Shown piece after piece: positions 25,716 to 34,105 of a stretch of DNA of 41,578 nucleotides. The stretch comes from Pseudomonadota bacterium (GTDB lineage Bacteria > Pseudomonadota > Gammaproteobacteria > Burkholderiales > Burkholderiaceae_C). The DNA is taken from assembly GCA_018241895.1 (NCBI GenBank), contig JAFECX010000146.1, forward strand, positions 1 through 41,578, written 5' to 3'. Position numbers and translations under genes: made by a program. The stretch's first letter is position 1. Every line of letters starts with the position of its first letter. Below the pieces are notes generated by a model. The model did no database searches, was not told the origin of the DNA, and saw only the letters and a list, made by a program, of their open reading frames with translations.

Positions 25716-26510
25716 ATGATTCTCGAGCCGCACCGGATCCTGCGCGTGCCGGCGCGCCGTCTTGGCGCGGCGCTGCGCGGTCTTGCTTCGAGGATGCGCG
25801 ACCTGCCTGCGCCTGCGACGCGTCGCCTCGCGTTCGCTGCCCTGAGTTGTGCCGCTCCGGTGGCGCTGGCGCAGACGCTGCCGCCGCCGCACAACGTGGT
25901 GTCGCTGTCGGCCACCGCCAGCACCGAACTGACGATGGACTGGCTGACGATCACCTTCGGCACCACGCGCGACGGCAGCGACGCCGCGCTGGTGCAGTCG
26001 CAGCTGCGCCAGGCGCTGGATGCGGCGCTGGCCGAGGCACGTCGCGTCGCCAAGCCGGGCGAGGTGAACGTGCGCACCGGCAACTTCTCGCTCTTTCCGC
26101 GCTATGCGCCGGCGCCCAAGGGCGGCATCAACGGCTGGCAGGGGTCGGCCGAGCTGGTGGTCGAGGGGCGCGACACGGCCGCCCTCGCCCAGCTTGCCGG
26201 CCGCGTGCAGACGCTCGGCGTCTCGCGCGTGGACTGGTCGCTGTCGCGCGAGGCGCGCGACAAGGTGCGGGGCGACATCTCGACGCAGGCGATCGCGCAG
26301 TTCCGTGCCCGCGCCGACGCCGTGGCGCGCGACTTCGGTGCCGGCGGCTGGACGCTGCGCGAGGTGAACCTGTCCGACAACGGGCCTGGTGAGCCGATGC
26401 CGCTGCGGCGCGCCGTCGCCATGTCGGCGGCCGCGGCCGAGCCGCTGCCGGTGCAGGCCGGGCTGGCCGTCGTCTCGGCCACCGTGAGCGGCAGCGTGCA
26501 GCTGAAGTGA
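25716..26510 (+). CDS. Periplasmic SIMPL-domain (DUF541) protein
   Basis: A 264-residue exported protein of the SIMPL/DUF541 family, known to fold in the periplasm or outer membrane with unclear function. The export signal sits at ~27-53 (RRLAFAALSCAAPVALAQ). The SIMPL fold follows with VVSLSATASTELTMDWLTITFGTTRDG, alternating strands and helices, and the family-like C-terminal VVSATVSGSVQLK. An AAAGGAG ribosome-binding site supports the ATG at 25716, giving an unusually long n-region; the Met at residue 27 (25794) would give a conventional signal peptide. It diverges from ompR and may share its regulatory region. Confidence 0.9.
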   Translation: MILEPHRILRVPARRLGAALRGLASRMRDLPAPATRRLAFAALSCAAPVALAQTLPPPHNVVSLSATASTELTMDWLTITFGTTRDGSDAALVQSQLRQALDAALAEARRVAKPGEVNVRTGNFSLFPRYAPAPKGGINGWQGSAELVVEGRDTAALAQLAGRVQTLGVSRVDWSLSREARDKVRGDISTQAIAQFRARADAVARDFGAGGWTLREVNLSDNGPGEPMPLRRAVAMSAAAAEPLPVQAGLAVVSATVSGSVQLK

Positions 26511-26544
26511 GGGCGGCGGGCGGCGCCGCGCGCCGCGCGCCGCG

Positions 26545-27315
26545 CTATTGCGCCGTCCACCCCCCGTCGACGTTCCAGGCCACGCCGAGCACGTTGTCGG
26601 CGGCCGGCGAGCACAGGAAGACCGCCAGCTCGGCGATCTGCTCGGGCGTCGTGAAGCGCAGCGAGGGCTGCTTGTCGGCCAGCAGCCGGCGCTTGGCCTC
26701 CTCGTCGTCGACGCCGTCGCGCGCCGCGCGCGCGTCGACCTGCTGTTGCACCAGCGGCGTCAGCACCCAGCCCGGGCAGATCGCATTGACGGTGACGCCG
26801 CCGCTGGCGTTTTCCAGCGCCGCCGCCTTCGTGAGCCCGACGATGCCGTGCTTGGCCGCCACGTAGGCGCTCTTGCCCGCCGAGGCGACCAGGCCGTGCG
26901 TGGAGGCGATGTTGACGATGCGGCCCCAGCCGCGGCGCTTCATGCCCGGCAGCGCCATGCGCATCGCATGGAAGGCCGAGCTGAGGTTGATCGCGACGAT
27001 GGCGTCCCAGCGCTCGGGCGGGAAATCCTCGACGTTGGCCACGTGCTGGATGCCGGCGTTGTTGACGAGGATGTCGAGCGCGCCGAACTCGCGCTCGCAG
27101 CTGCGGATCAGATCCTCGATCTCGGCCGGCCGGCTCATGTCGGCGCCGTGGTAGCGCACCGCGCCGCCGTGCGCGCGCACCTGCGCCAGCGCACCCTCCA
27201 CGTCGCCGAAGCCGTTGAGCATCAGGTTGGCGCCCTGGCGTGCCAGCGTCGACGCGATGCCCAGGCCGATGCCGCTGGTCGAGCCGGTGACGAGCGCGGT
27301 CCTGCCCTTCAACAT
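26545..27315 (-). CDS. hbdH: 3-hydroxybutyrate dehydrogenase (short-chain dehydrogenase)
   Basis: NAD-dependent oxidation of D-3-hydroxybutyrate to acetoacetate in polyhydroxybutyrate use. The 256 residues are of SDR type: cofactor loop TGSTSGIGLGIA, NNAGIQHVANVEDFP, catalytic Ser (VNIASTHGLVAS), and the YVAAKHG Tyr-Lys pair. The C-terminal block TPLVQQQVDARA...QPSLRFTTPEQIAELAVFLCS and the terminal NVDGGWTAQ are characteristic of D-3-hydroxybutyrate dehydrogenase. ATG 27315 is chosen because AGGAG lies 8 nt upstream; a GTG at 27324 overlaps that site. It is divergent from an alpha/beta hydrolase gene. Confidence 0.93.
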   Translation of the reverse strand: MLKGRTALVTGSTSGIGLGIASTLARQGANLMLNGFGDVEGALAQVRAHGGAVRYHGADMSRPAEIEDLIRSCEREFGALDILVNNAGIQHVANVEDFPPERWDAIVAINLSSAFHAMRMALPGMKRRGWGRIVNIASTHGLVASAGKSAYVAAKHGIVGLTKAAALENASGGVTVNAICPGWVLTPLVQQQVDARAARDGVDDEEAKRRLLADKQPSLRFTTPEQIAELAVFLCSPAADNVLGVAWNVDGGWTAQ

Positions 27316-27347
27316 GGTGGTCACTCCTGCGGCGCTGGACGCGTTGT

Positions 27348-27365
27348 TAGGATGGAACCATTATC
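27348..27365. promoter_or_regulatory. Face-to-face -10 elements for hbdH and the hydrolase-relA pair
   Basis: The 70-bp divergent gap holds TAGGAT on the plus strand (27348-27353) and GATAAT on the minus strand (27365-27360), separated by 6 bp. Each predicted start point falls at the edge of the opposite -10, so the two promoters should be mutually exclusive. The -35 regions are weak. Confidence 0.45.
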
Positions 27366-27385
27366 GAACCCGAGCGCGACGCATC

Positions 27386-28267
27386 ATGACGACCGCCCCT
27401 GCACAACCCCGGCTCGAACAGGTGCTGTGCCTCGACGCGCACGGTCTGCACCGCATGGCGTACTGGGAGTGGGGCGATGCGGGCAACCCGCACGTCGTCG
27501 TCTGCGTGCACGGCCTGTCGCGCCAGGGCCGCGATTTCGACACGCTGGCGCGCGACCTCGCCGACGCGTGCCGTGTGGTTTGCCCCGACGTGGTCGGGCG
27601 CGGGCGCAGCGACCGCCTCGCCGACCCGATGGGCTACACGGTGCCAACGTACGTTGCCGACATGGTGACGCTGGTCGCGCGCCTGGGTGCCGAGCGCATC
27701 GACTGGGTCGGCACCTCGATGGGCGGGCTGATCGGACTGGGGCTGGCGAGCCTGGCGGGCTCGCCGGTGCGCCGCCTGGTGCTCAACGACGTCGGGCCTG
27801 CGATCGAGCCGGTGGCGCTGGCGCGCATCGGCACCTACCTCGGCCAGCCGGTGACCTGGGCCAGTGTCGACGAAGCGGCCGATGCGTTGTGGGCCATCTC
27901 GCAGAGTTTCGGGCCGCACACGCGCGAGGAGTGGCTCGCGCTGACGCGGCCGCAACTCGTGCCGGCGCCGGGCGGCGGCTTCGTGTCGCACTACGACCCG
28001 GCAATCGCGGTGCCGTTTCGCGCCGTCACGCCCGAGGCGGCGCGGGCGGGCGAGGCCGCGCTGTGGCAGGCCTACGACCGCGTGAGCGCGGCGACGCTGC
28101 TGCTGCGTGGCGCCGAAAGCGACCTGCTCGCGCTCGCGACGGCGCAGGGCATGACCCGGCGCGGGCCGAAGGCGCGGCTGGTCGAGTTTGCCGGCGTGGG
28201 CCACGCGCCGACGCTGGTGCACGCCGATCAGCGCGCGCTGGTGCGGGAGTTCCTGCTCGCGCCCTGA
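27386..28267 (+). CDS. Alpha/beta-fold hydrolase
   Basis: A 293-residue cytoplasmic alpha/beta hydrolase with no signal peptide. The oxyanion HG motif reads VVCVHGLSRQGRDFDTLA, the nucleophile elbow is GTSMGG (Ser in DWVGTSMGGLIGLGL), an acid is plausible in LLRGAESDLL, and the catalytic His is in VGHAPTLV. VCPDVVGRGRSDRL is typical of the family. The substrate is unknown; divergence from 3-hydroxybutyrate dehydrogenase suggests a short ester or hydroxyacid oligomer (inference). Its stop is 7 bp before the relA ATG, so the two genes are probably co-transcribed and coupled. Confidence 0.9.
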   Translation: MTTAPAQPRLEQVLCLDAHGLHRMAYWEWGDAGNPHVVVCVHGLSRQGRDFDTLARDLADACRVVCPDVVGRGRSDRLADPMGYTVPTYVADMVTLVARLGAERIDWVGTSMGGLIGLGLASLAGSPVRRLVLNDVGPAIEPVALARIGTYLGQPVTWASVDEAADALWAISQSFGPHTREEWLALTRPQLVPAPGGGFVSHYDPAIAVPFRAVTPEAARAGEAALWQAYDRVSAATLLLRGAESDLLALATAQGMTRRGPKARLVEFAGVGHAPTLVHADQRALVREFLLAP

Positions 28268-28274
28268 GGTCGCC

Positions 28275-30629
28275 ATGAAGACCGTCGCCGGCGTCGAGCG
28301 CGAGGCCGATCGCGGTGCGGATCGCGGTGCGGCACACGACGCGGCGGCGATCGTCCGCCTGGCCGCGGTCGACGGCCTCGGGAGTGCATCGCGCAGCGGC
28401 GCCGCGCAGGGGGGCGCCACGGCCGACGACGCCGACGCACCGGCGCGTGCGCGCGCCTTCGCCGAGCCGCTGCTCGCCGGCGAGCAGCTCGACAGCGGCG
28501 AGGGCGCGCTTGCGCACGCCGACGGCGTGGCGCAGGTGCTGGCCTCGATCGGTGCCGCGCCTTCGCTGCGTGCCGCGGCCTACCTGGTCTACGCCGGCGA
28601 CTACCTGCAGCGGCCCGAGGACGTGGTGCGCAAGGCCTTCGGCGAGGGCCACGCCGGTCTGGTGACGCTGACGCGCCAGCTCATGCAGATCCAGCGCGCG
28701 GCGCGCGGCGCGCGCCTGGACGAATCCGGCCGCGCGCTGCAGACCGAGCGCGTGCGCAAGATGCTGCTGGCCTTCTCGCGCGACCTGCGCGTCGTGCTGC
28801 TGCGCCTGGCCTCGCGCCTGCAGACGCTGCGCTGGCATGCGGCGACGCGCACGCCGTGCCCGCCCGCGCGCGCGCTCGAGACGCTGCAGGTGTTCGCGCC
28901 GCTGGCCAATCGCCTGGGCATCTGGCAGATCAAGTGGGAGATCGAGGATCTGGCGTTTCGCTTCCTGCAGCCCGACGAGTACCGGCGCATCGCGCAGCTG
29001 GTCGACGAGAAGCGCGTGCAGCGCGAGCGCAGCGTCGCCGCCGCGCGCACGCAGCTCGCCGCGCTGCTGGCCGGCGCCGGCATCGCCGCGGAGGTCACGG
29101 GGCGGCCCAAGCACCTGTACAGCATCTGGAAGAAGATGCAGGGCAAGGGCCTGGCGTTCGAGCGCGTGTTCGATGCGCGCGCGCTGCGCGTCATCGTCGA
29201 CGACGTGCCGACCTGCTACGCGGTGCTTGCCCGTGTGCACGAGCGCTGGCATGTGGTCGAGGGCGAGTTCGACGACTACATCGCGCGCCCCAAGCCCAAC
29301 GGCTACCAGAGTCTGCACACGGTGGTGCGCGACGACGACGCGCGCGCGCTCGAGGTGCAGATCCGCACGCGCGCGATGCACGAGCATGCCGAGCATGGCG
29401 TGGCCGCGCACTGGATGTACAAGGAAGCCGGTGCGCGCGGCTACGCCGGCATGAGCGGGCTGCGCAGCGGCGCAGGCGCCGGCGAGCTCGAGGAACGGGT
29501 GGCCGAGGCACGCAAGGCCGTGATGCGCGAGCTGCTGGCCTGGGAGCGCGATCTCGCGCAGCGCGACGGGGGTGTACACGCCGGGCCGGCACACGCCGCG
29601 GCGACGGGCGCCGCGGCCGTGTCGAGCGTGCCGCCCGACGCGCGCATCTACGTCTTCACGCCCGAGGCGCGCATCATCGAGCTGCCCGGTGGCGCGACGC
29701 CGGTGGACTTCGCCTACGCGCTGCACACCGACCTCGGCCACCGCTGCCGCGGTGCGCGCGTCGACGGCGCGCTGGTGACGCTCAACTCCGCGCTGCGCTC
29801 GGGGCAGACGGTGGAGATCGTGGCGACCAAGGAGGGCGGACCGTCGCTGGACTGGCTCAACCCCGAACTGGGCTATCTCAAGAGCCCGCGCGCACGCGCC
29901 AAGGTGCGGGCCTGGTTCAATGCGCGGCAACTGCAGGAGACGGTCGCGCGCGGCCGCGAGGCGGTCGAAAGGTTGCTGCAGCGCGAAGGTCGCAGCGCGC
30001 TCAAGCTCGACGCGCTGGCCGAGCGGCTCGGATTCAAGAACGCCGACGGCCTGTTCGAGGTGGTCGGCAAGGACGAGTTCTCGCTGCGCCACATCGAGAA
30101 CCTGCTCAAGCCGACCGAGCCGCCGCCGGCCGAAGACCGCATCGCGCTGCAGCGCCCCACGAATCGCGGCACGCGTGGCGGCGTGCTGGTGGTGGGCGTC
30201 GACTCGCTGCTGACGACGCTGGCGCGCTGCTGCCGCCCGGCGCCGCCCGACGCGATCGGCGGCTACGTCACGCGCGGCAAGGGCGTGGCGATCCACCGGC
30301 GCGACTGCAGCAACTTCCGCCACATGAGCCAGGCCCAGCCCGACCGCGTCATCGACGTGCAGTGGGGGCAGCCGGACGCGGCCAAGGCGGCCGTCTACCC
30401 GCTGGACGTCATCGTCGAGGCGAGCGACCGCGCCGGGCTGCTGCGCGACATCTCCGAGGTCTTCGCCAAGGAGAAGATCAACGTCATCGGCGTGCACACG
30501 CAAAGCGCGAAGGACCGCTCGAGTGCCTGGATGACCTTCACGGTCGAGGTCGCCGATGCCGCGCGCCTGGCCGTGGTGCTGGGGCACGTGCGCCGCATCG
30601 CGGGAGTCCGCTACGCGCGACGCAAGTGA
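28275..30629 (+). CDS. relA: GTP pyrophosphokinase RelA, (p)ppGpp synthetase
   Basis: Ribosome-associated stringent-response enzyme making (p)ppGpp, 784 residues. The N-terminal pseudo-hydrolase domain lacks the HD dyad (AAYLVYAGDYLQ where SpoT has HD), so hydrolase activity is not expected. The synthetase domain (~225-390) has RVFDARALRVIV and EFDDYIARPKPNGYQSLHT; the acidic EFDD at ~331 is the RelA-type signature, versus RxKD in SpoT. TGS (~450-515), the zinc-finger/CC region with LARCCRPAPPD (~647) and the ACT domain (~707-782) follow. It starts 7 nt after the hydrolase stop; the hydrolase TGA lies inside the Shine-Dalgarno-like GAGG. Confidence 0.97.
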   Translation: MKTVAGVEREADRGADRGAAHDAAAIVRLAAVDGLGSASRSGAAQGGATADDADAPARARAFAEPLLAGEQLDSGEGALAHADGVAQVLASIGAAPSLRAAAYLVYAGDYLQRPEDVVRKAFGEGHAGLVTLTRQLMQIQRAARGARLDESGRALQTERVRKMLLAFSRDLRVVLLRLASRLQTLRWHAATRTPCPPARALETLQVFAPLANRLGIWQIKWEIEDLAFRFLQPDEYRRIAQLVDEKRVQRERSVAAARTQLAALLAGAGIAAEVTGRPKHLYSIWKKMQGKGLAFERVFDARALRVIVDDVPTCYAVLARVHERWHVVEGEFDDYIARPKPNGYQSLHTVVRDDDARALEVQIRTRAMHEHAEHGVAAHWMYKEAGARGYAGMSGLRSGAGAGELEERVAEARKAVMRELLAWERDLAQRDGGVHAGPAHAAATGAAAVSSVPPDARIYVFTPEARIIELPGGATPVDFAYALHTDLGHRCRGARVDGALVTLNSALRSGQTVEIVATKEGGPSLDWLNPELGYLKSPRARAKVRAWFNARQLQETVARGREAVERLLQREGRSALKLDALAERLGFKNADGLFEVVGKDEFSLRHIENLLKPTEPPPAEDRIALQRPTNRGTRGGVLVVGVDSLLTTLARCCRPAPPDAIGGYVTRGKGVAIHRRDCSNFRHMSQAQPDRVIDVQWGQPDAAKAAVYPLDVIVEASDRAGLLRDISEVFAKEKINVIGVHTQSAKDRSSAWMTFTVEVADAARLAVVLGHVRRIAGVRYARRK

Positions 30630-30657
30630 GCGCCGCGGGTGCGCCGGCGGGCGCGCC

Positions 30658-30683
30658 CTGCGCGTGTGACCTGCGCGTGTGAC
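30658..30683 (+). repeat. 13-bp perfect tandem duplication between relA and tRNA-Val
   Basis: CTGCGCGTGTGAC occurs twice without a gap (30658-30670 and 30671-30683), 28 nt after the relA stop. Its function is unknown; it may be a simple slippage duplication. Confidence 0.9.
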
Positions 30684-30739
30684 ATGCCACGGCGGCACGG
30701 CATGCGGGCGGCGCCATCGTGTAGACTTCGCCCTCGCGC

Positions 30740-30816
30740 AGGCGTGTAGCTCAGCTGGTTAGAGCACCACCTTGACATGGTGGGGGTCGGAGGTTCGAGT
30801 CCTCTCGCGCCTACCA
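30740..30816 (+). tRNA. tRNA-Val (anticodon GAC)
   Basis: A 77-nt cloverleaf with encoded CCA. The acceptor AGGCGTG pairs with CGCGCCT (one G-U pair). The D arm contains AGCTCAGCTGGTTAGAGC. The anticodon stem CCACC/GGTGG encloses loop TTGACAT, giving anticodon GAC for Val GUC/GUU. The T arm has GGTTCGAGTCC. A possible -10 (TAGACT, 30722-30727) lies upstream and a terminator immediately follows, so it is an independent unit. Confidence 0.98.
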
Positions 30817-30823
30817 AGGCCAT

Positions 30824-30866
30824 CGGCCGGCAAGCCCCGTTTCGTCGACGACTTGCCGGCCGTTTT
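30824..30866 (+). terminator. Intrinsic terminator of tRNA-Val
   Basis: An 11-bp perfect stem (CGGCCGGCAAG at 30824-30834 with its inverse at 30852-30862) is followed directly by TTTT. It begins 8 nt after the tRNA CCA end. The 17-nt loop is large but the T-tract makes this the clearest intrinsic terminator in the window. Confidence 0.85.
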
Positions 30867-30932
30867 CCATTGGTGAGGCCGCGCCGGCGGGGCTGCCGGA
30901 GACTGCCCACGCGCGCCGATGGCGATCGAGCT

Positions 30933-31472
30933 TCAGCGTGACGGCCGTCCGGGGCCCTGCGTGCCGTCGGCGCGTGCCGCGAGATAGGCGTAGAGGTCGA
31001 GGATGTGTGCGTCGACGTTGGGCTCGCCGCGCCAGGCCGGCATCGACAGCGCCGGATCCTTGCGCTGCACGATCTCCTCGGCCAGGGTCTCGCGCGCGGC
31101 GCTGTCGCCGCCGCCGTGCTCGGCGGGCACGATCCACTCGTAGCGCCTCAGCACCAGGTCGACGAACTGGCGCGGGCCCATTGCGCCTACGCGCGCCGGC
31201 AGCCCGGGTGCTGCGGACGTGCCGCCGGCGTCGCTGCCATGGCAGCGCGCGCAGTGCTGCTGGAACAGACGCCAGCCCGTGTACACCGAGCCCGGCGGCT
31301 CGGCAGCGCGCGCCAGTTCCTGTGCCGGCTTGCGGTTCTCGAGCTCGACGCTGCAAGAGGCGAGGGCCAGCGCTGCCGCGAGCAGGCTCGTCGAGCTGAT
31401 CTTGTGTGTCGGCGCGCCGGCCCTGCGCCGACGTCCGTGCCTTGTCTTGCTCGCCGCGTCGCCTGCTTTCAT
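30933..31472 (-). CDS. Monohaem c-type cytochrome, predicted lipoprotein
   Basis: A 179-residue electron carrier. The heme-binding CARCH is at 74-78, with the likely distal methionine in ALSMPAWRG. The N-terminus has a very basic stretch (RHGRRRRAG), a hydrophobic segment ([10 protein letters not shown]) and a lipobox LASC with Cys40, so it is probably a membrane-anchored lipoprotein facing the periplasm. [20 protein letters not shown] and the C-terminal [14 protein letters not shown] are typical of class I cytochromes. GGAGG precedes the ATG at 31472 and a CATAGT -10-like box lies at 31500-31495. No oxidase or dehydrogenase partner is adjacent. Confidence 0.9.
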   Translation of the reverse strand: MKAGDAASKTRHGRRRRAGAPTHKISSTSLLAAALALASCSVELENRKPAQELARAAEPPGSVYTGWRLFQQHCARCHGSDAGGTSAAPGLPARVGAMGPRQFVDLVLRRYEWIVPAEHGGGDSAARETLAEEIVQRKDPALSMPAWRGEPNVDAHILDLYAYLAARADGTQGPGRPSR

Positions 31473-31500
31473 GTCGCCTCCGGGTCGTGATCGGACTATG

Positions 31501-31787
31501 GCATCGATCGCGGCGCCTTCCGGCCGGTGTTGGGTGTCCGTTGACGGCCATCAAGCCGCGCGTGTCGCCGGCGCGTGCCCGCCGATGTGCAGGCATCTTC
31601 GCAGACGCCAGCGGCGCTGCCGACGAACCGCGATGCGGACGGTTGCCTCGCGCGGCCCGGACTTCGTGGCGCGCGCGATGCCGCCACCGCGCGGGCCATA
31701 ATGGGCCGCTGTGGGGTCGCTGCGGCGGCCACCGCCAACGTCAGCGCCGCCGCGCCCCGCCGGTGCCGCCCATCGAGGAGCGAGCGT
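31501..31787 (+). promoter_or_regulatory. cytochrome c/phaR intergenic region with candidate phaR -10
   Basis: This 315-bp divergent gap (31473-31787) holds no convincing gene. CATAAT at 31697-31702 is a 5/6 match to the -10 consensus and would give a leader of about 80 nt for phaR; no good -35 is seen. GAGGAG just before 31788 is the phaR ribosome-binding site. The rest is GC-rich without clear repeats. Confidence 0.4.
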
Positions 31788-32363
31788 ATGTCTCCCACCC
31801 GTCCAGCCGCAGCCGACGCGCAGGCCGAGGCGCCGGCAGCGCCCGAGTCGGCGGTGCGCATCCTCAAGAAGTACCCGAACCGGCGCCTGTACGACACGCG
31901 CACCAGCAGCTACATCACGCTGGCCGACGTGAAGAAGATGGTGCTGGCGGGCGAGGATTTCGAGGTGCGCGACGCCAAGAGCAGCGAGGACCTGACGCGC
32001 AGCATCCTGCTGCAGATCATCCTCGAGGAGGAGTCCGGCGGCGTGCCGATGTTCAGCGCCCCGATGCTGGCGCAGATCATCCGCTTCTACGGGCATGCGA
32101 TGCAAGGCGTGATGGGCTCGCTGCTGGAGAAGAACCTGGCCGCCTTCGCCGAGATGCAGGAACGCTTCCTCGAGCAGAGCAAGGAGCTGTACGACCCGCA
32201 GCGCCTGACGCCCGAGGCCTGGGCGCAGCTCGTGAACGCGCAGGTGCCGGTGCTGCAGAACCTGATGGCCAGCTACGTCGATCAGGGCCGCGTGATGCTC
32301 GAGCAGATGCAAAAGGGCGCCGTGTTCCCCGAGATGCCCGGCTTTCCTCCGCCCACGAAGTAG
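31788..32363 (+). CDS. phaR: Polyhydroxyalkanoate synthesis repressor PhaR
   Basis: A 191-residue regulator that binds PHB granules and represses phasin and its own genes (family knowledge). After an Ala-rich start, the DNA-binding PHB accumulation domain reads [48 protein letters not shown], shown here by its key ends [11 protein letters not shown] and [10 protein letters not shown] second domain with [16 protein letters not shown] and the QQ-poor tail ending FPPPTK follows. ATG 31788 has a GAGGAG site and matches the family start. It indicates a PHB-storing organism; phaCAB is not in this window. Confidence 0.95.
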   Translation: MSPTRPAAADAQAEAPAAPESAVRILKKYPNRRLYDTRTSSYITLADVKKMVLAGEDFEVRDAKSSEDLTRSILLQIILEEESGGVPMFSAPMLAQIIRFYGHAMQGVMGSLLEKNLAAFAEMQERFLEQSKELYDPQRLTPEAWAQLVNAQVPVLQNLMASYVDQGRVMLEQMQKGAVFPEMPGFPPPTK

Positions 32364-32369
32364 CCGCAC

Positions 32370-32435
32370 GCCGCGCACCGGCATGCGCGGCGTGCCGGTG
32401 CGCGGCCCGCCATGCGCGGCGTGCCGGCGCGCGGC
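32370..32435 (+). repeat. 14-bp hairpin plus 25-bp near-identical direct repeat after phaR
   Basis: A perfect 14-bp inverted repeat (32370-32383 with 32393-32406, 9-nt loop) starts 7 nt after the phaR stop. Its loop plus right arm is duplicated: 32382-32406 and 32411-32435 agree at 24 of 25 positions. No T-tract follows. It may terminate phaR transcription, stabilise the mRNA 3' end or attenuate rimO. Confidence 0.8.
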
Positions 32436-32479
32436 ACGGGTTCGCACGCCGCGCTCGGGCATGGCGGAAAATCGGGCCC

Positions 32480-33865
32480 ATGTCCACCCACGCTAGCGCG
32501 GCCGCCGGCGCCGCACCCAGGATCGGCTTCGTCTCGCTCGGCTGCCCGAAGGCGCTCACCGACTCCGAGCTCATCGTCACCCAGCTCACCGCCGAGGGCT
32601 ACGCGACGAGCAAGACCTTCGCCGACGCCGACCTCGTGATCGTCAACACCTGCGGCTTCATCGACGAGGCGGTGCAGGAGAGCCTGGACACGATCGGCGA
32701 GGCGCTGGCCGACAACGGCCGCGTCATCGTCACCGGCTGTCTCGGGCGCCGCGCAGGCGCCGCTGGCGGCACGCTGGTGCAGGACGTGCATCCGAAGGTG
32801 CTCGCCGTCACCGGGCCGAACGCGACGCAGGAGGTGATGGACGCGGTGCATCGCCACTGCCCCAGGCCGCACGACCCCTTCGTCGATCTCGTGCCGCCCG
32901 CCGGCATCAAGCTCACGCCCAGGCACTATGCCTACCTCAAGATCAGCGAGGGCTGCAACCACCGCTGCACGTTCTGCATCATCCCGACGCTGCGCGGCGA
33001 TCTCGTCTCGCGCCCGGTCGCCGACGTGCTGAACGAGGCGCGCCGGCTGTTCGAGCACGGTGTCAAGGAACTGCTCGTCGTCAGCCAGGACACCTCGGCC
33101 TACGGCGTCGACCTGAAGCACCGCACCGGCTTCTGGGACGGGCGGCCGCTGAAGACCCGCCTGACCGAGCTGTGCGAGCAGCTCGCGACGCTGGCCCAGG
33201 CGCATGGCGCCTGGGTGCGGCTGCACTACGTCTACCCGTATCCGCAGGTCGACGAACTGCTGCCGCTGATGGCGGACGGGCGCATCCTGCCGTATCTGGA
33301 CGTGCCGTTGCAGCATTCGCACCCCGACGTGCTGCGGCGCATGAAGCGCCCGGCGGGCGGCGAGCGCCACCTCGAGCGCATCGCGCGCTGGCGCCGGATG
33401 TGCCCCGAGCTCGTGATCCGATCGACCTTCATCGCCGGTTTTCCCGGCGAGACCGAGGCCGAGTTCGCCCACCTGCTCGACTTCGTGCGCGAGGCCGGCA
33501 TCGACCGCGCCGGCTGCTTCGCCTATTCGCCGGTGCAGGGTGCGGCGGCCAACGCGCTGCCGGGCATGCTGGCGGCCGAGTTGCGCGAGGCGCGTCGCGT
33601 GCGCTTCATGGCCGTGGCCGAGGAGGTGTCGGCGCAGCGCCTCGCGCGCCGTGTCGGCGCGACGATGCAGGTGCTGGTGGACCACGCCCCGGCGCGCGGG
33701 CGCAAGGGCGGCACCGGGCGCAGCTACGCCGACGCACCTGGCATCGACGGCGTCGTGCATCTGCAGCCGCCGACCAAGGCGAGCAAGACACTCGACGTCG
33801 GCGCGTTCACCCGTGCCCGCATCGTGGCCGCGCACGGCCACGACCTGATCGCCGTCCCCGTCTGA
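32480..33865 (+). CDS. rimO: Ribosomal protein S12 methylthiotransferase RimO
   Basis: Radical-SAM enzyme that methylthiolates an aspartate of ribosomal protein S12. The 461 residues include the N-terminal MTTase domain with its three cluster cysteines ([29 protein letters not shown]). The radical-SAM triad lies in [14 protein letters not shown] (first Cys near 158). LRLHYVYP-like [22 protein letters not shown] and [11 protein letters not shown] follow, then a C-terminal TRAM domain. The ATG at 32480 has no Shine-Dalgarno; GAAAAT at 32467-32472 lies 7 nt upstream and could be the -10 of a near-leaderless transcript. Confidence 0.98.
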   Translation: MSTHASAAAGAAPRIGFVSLGCPKALTDSELIVTQLTAEGYATSKTFADADLVIVNTCGFIDEAVQESLDTIGEALADNGRVIVTGCLGRRAGAAGGTLVQDVHPKVLAVTGPNATQEVMDAVHRHCPRPHDPFVDLVPPAGIKLTPRHYAYLKISEGCNHRCTFCIIPTLRGDLVSRPVADVLNEARRLFEHGVKELLVVSQDTSAYGVDLKHRTGFWDGRPLKTRLTELCEQLATLAQAHGAWVRLHYVYPYPQVDELLPLMADGRILPYLDVPLQHSHPDVLRRMKRPAGGERHLERIARWRRMCPELVIRSTFIAGFPGETEAEFAHLLDFVREAGIDRAGCFAYSPVQGAAANALPGMLAAELREARRVRFMAVAEEVSAQRLARRVGATMQVLVDHAPARGRKGGTGRSYADAPGIDGVVHLQPPTKASKTLDVGAFTRARIVAAHGHDLIAVPV

Positions 33866-34105
33866 GCCTCGCGCTATCTTGTTCCTGAAGAAGTACCAAA
33901 CTCGAGATACAAGAACCTGTGAACGAACCACTCACGCCCGCTCGACGCGCCCTGACGCCGCCGCTCGGCGTTGCAAAGGCTCGCCATGTCGCGCGCTATG
34001 GCTGCGCTTTGCGCCTCGAGCCGGGCCGTCCTGTCGCGCCGCTCGGGCGCGACCGACTCGTTCACAGCTTCTGAGCCCCCGAGCATCGAAGCCGAGAACC
34101 CCACC

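Noticed and set aside
26511..26544. Hairpin between the SIMPL gene and hbdH
   Set aside because: The sequence is a run of GCGCC/GCGGC repeats that can fold in many ways; no single stem stands out.
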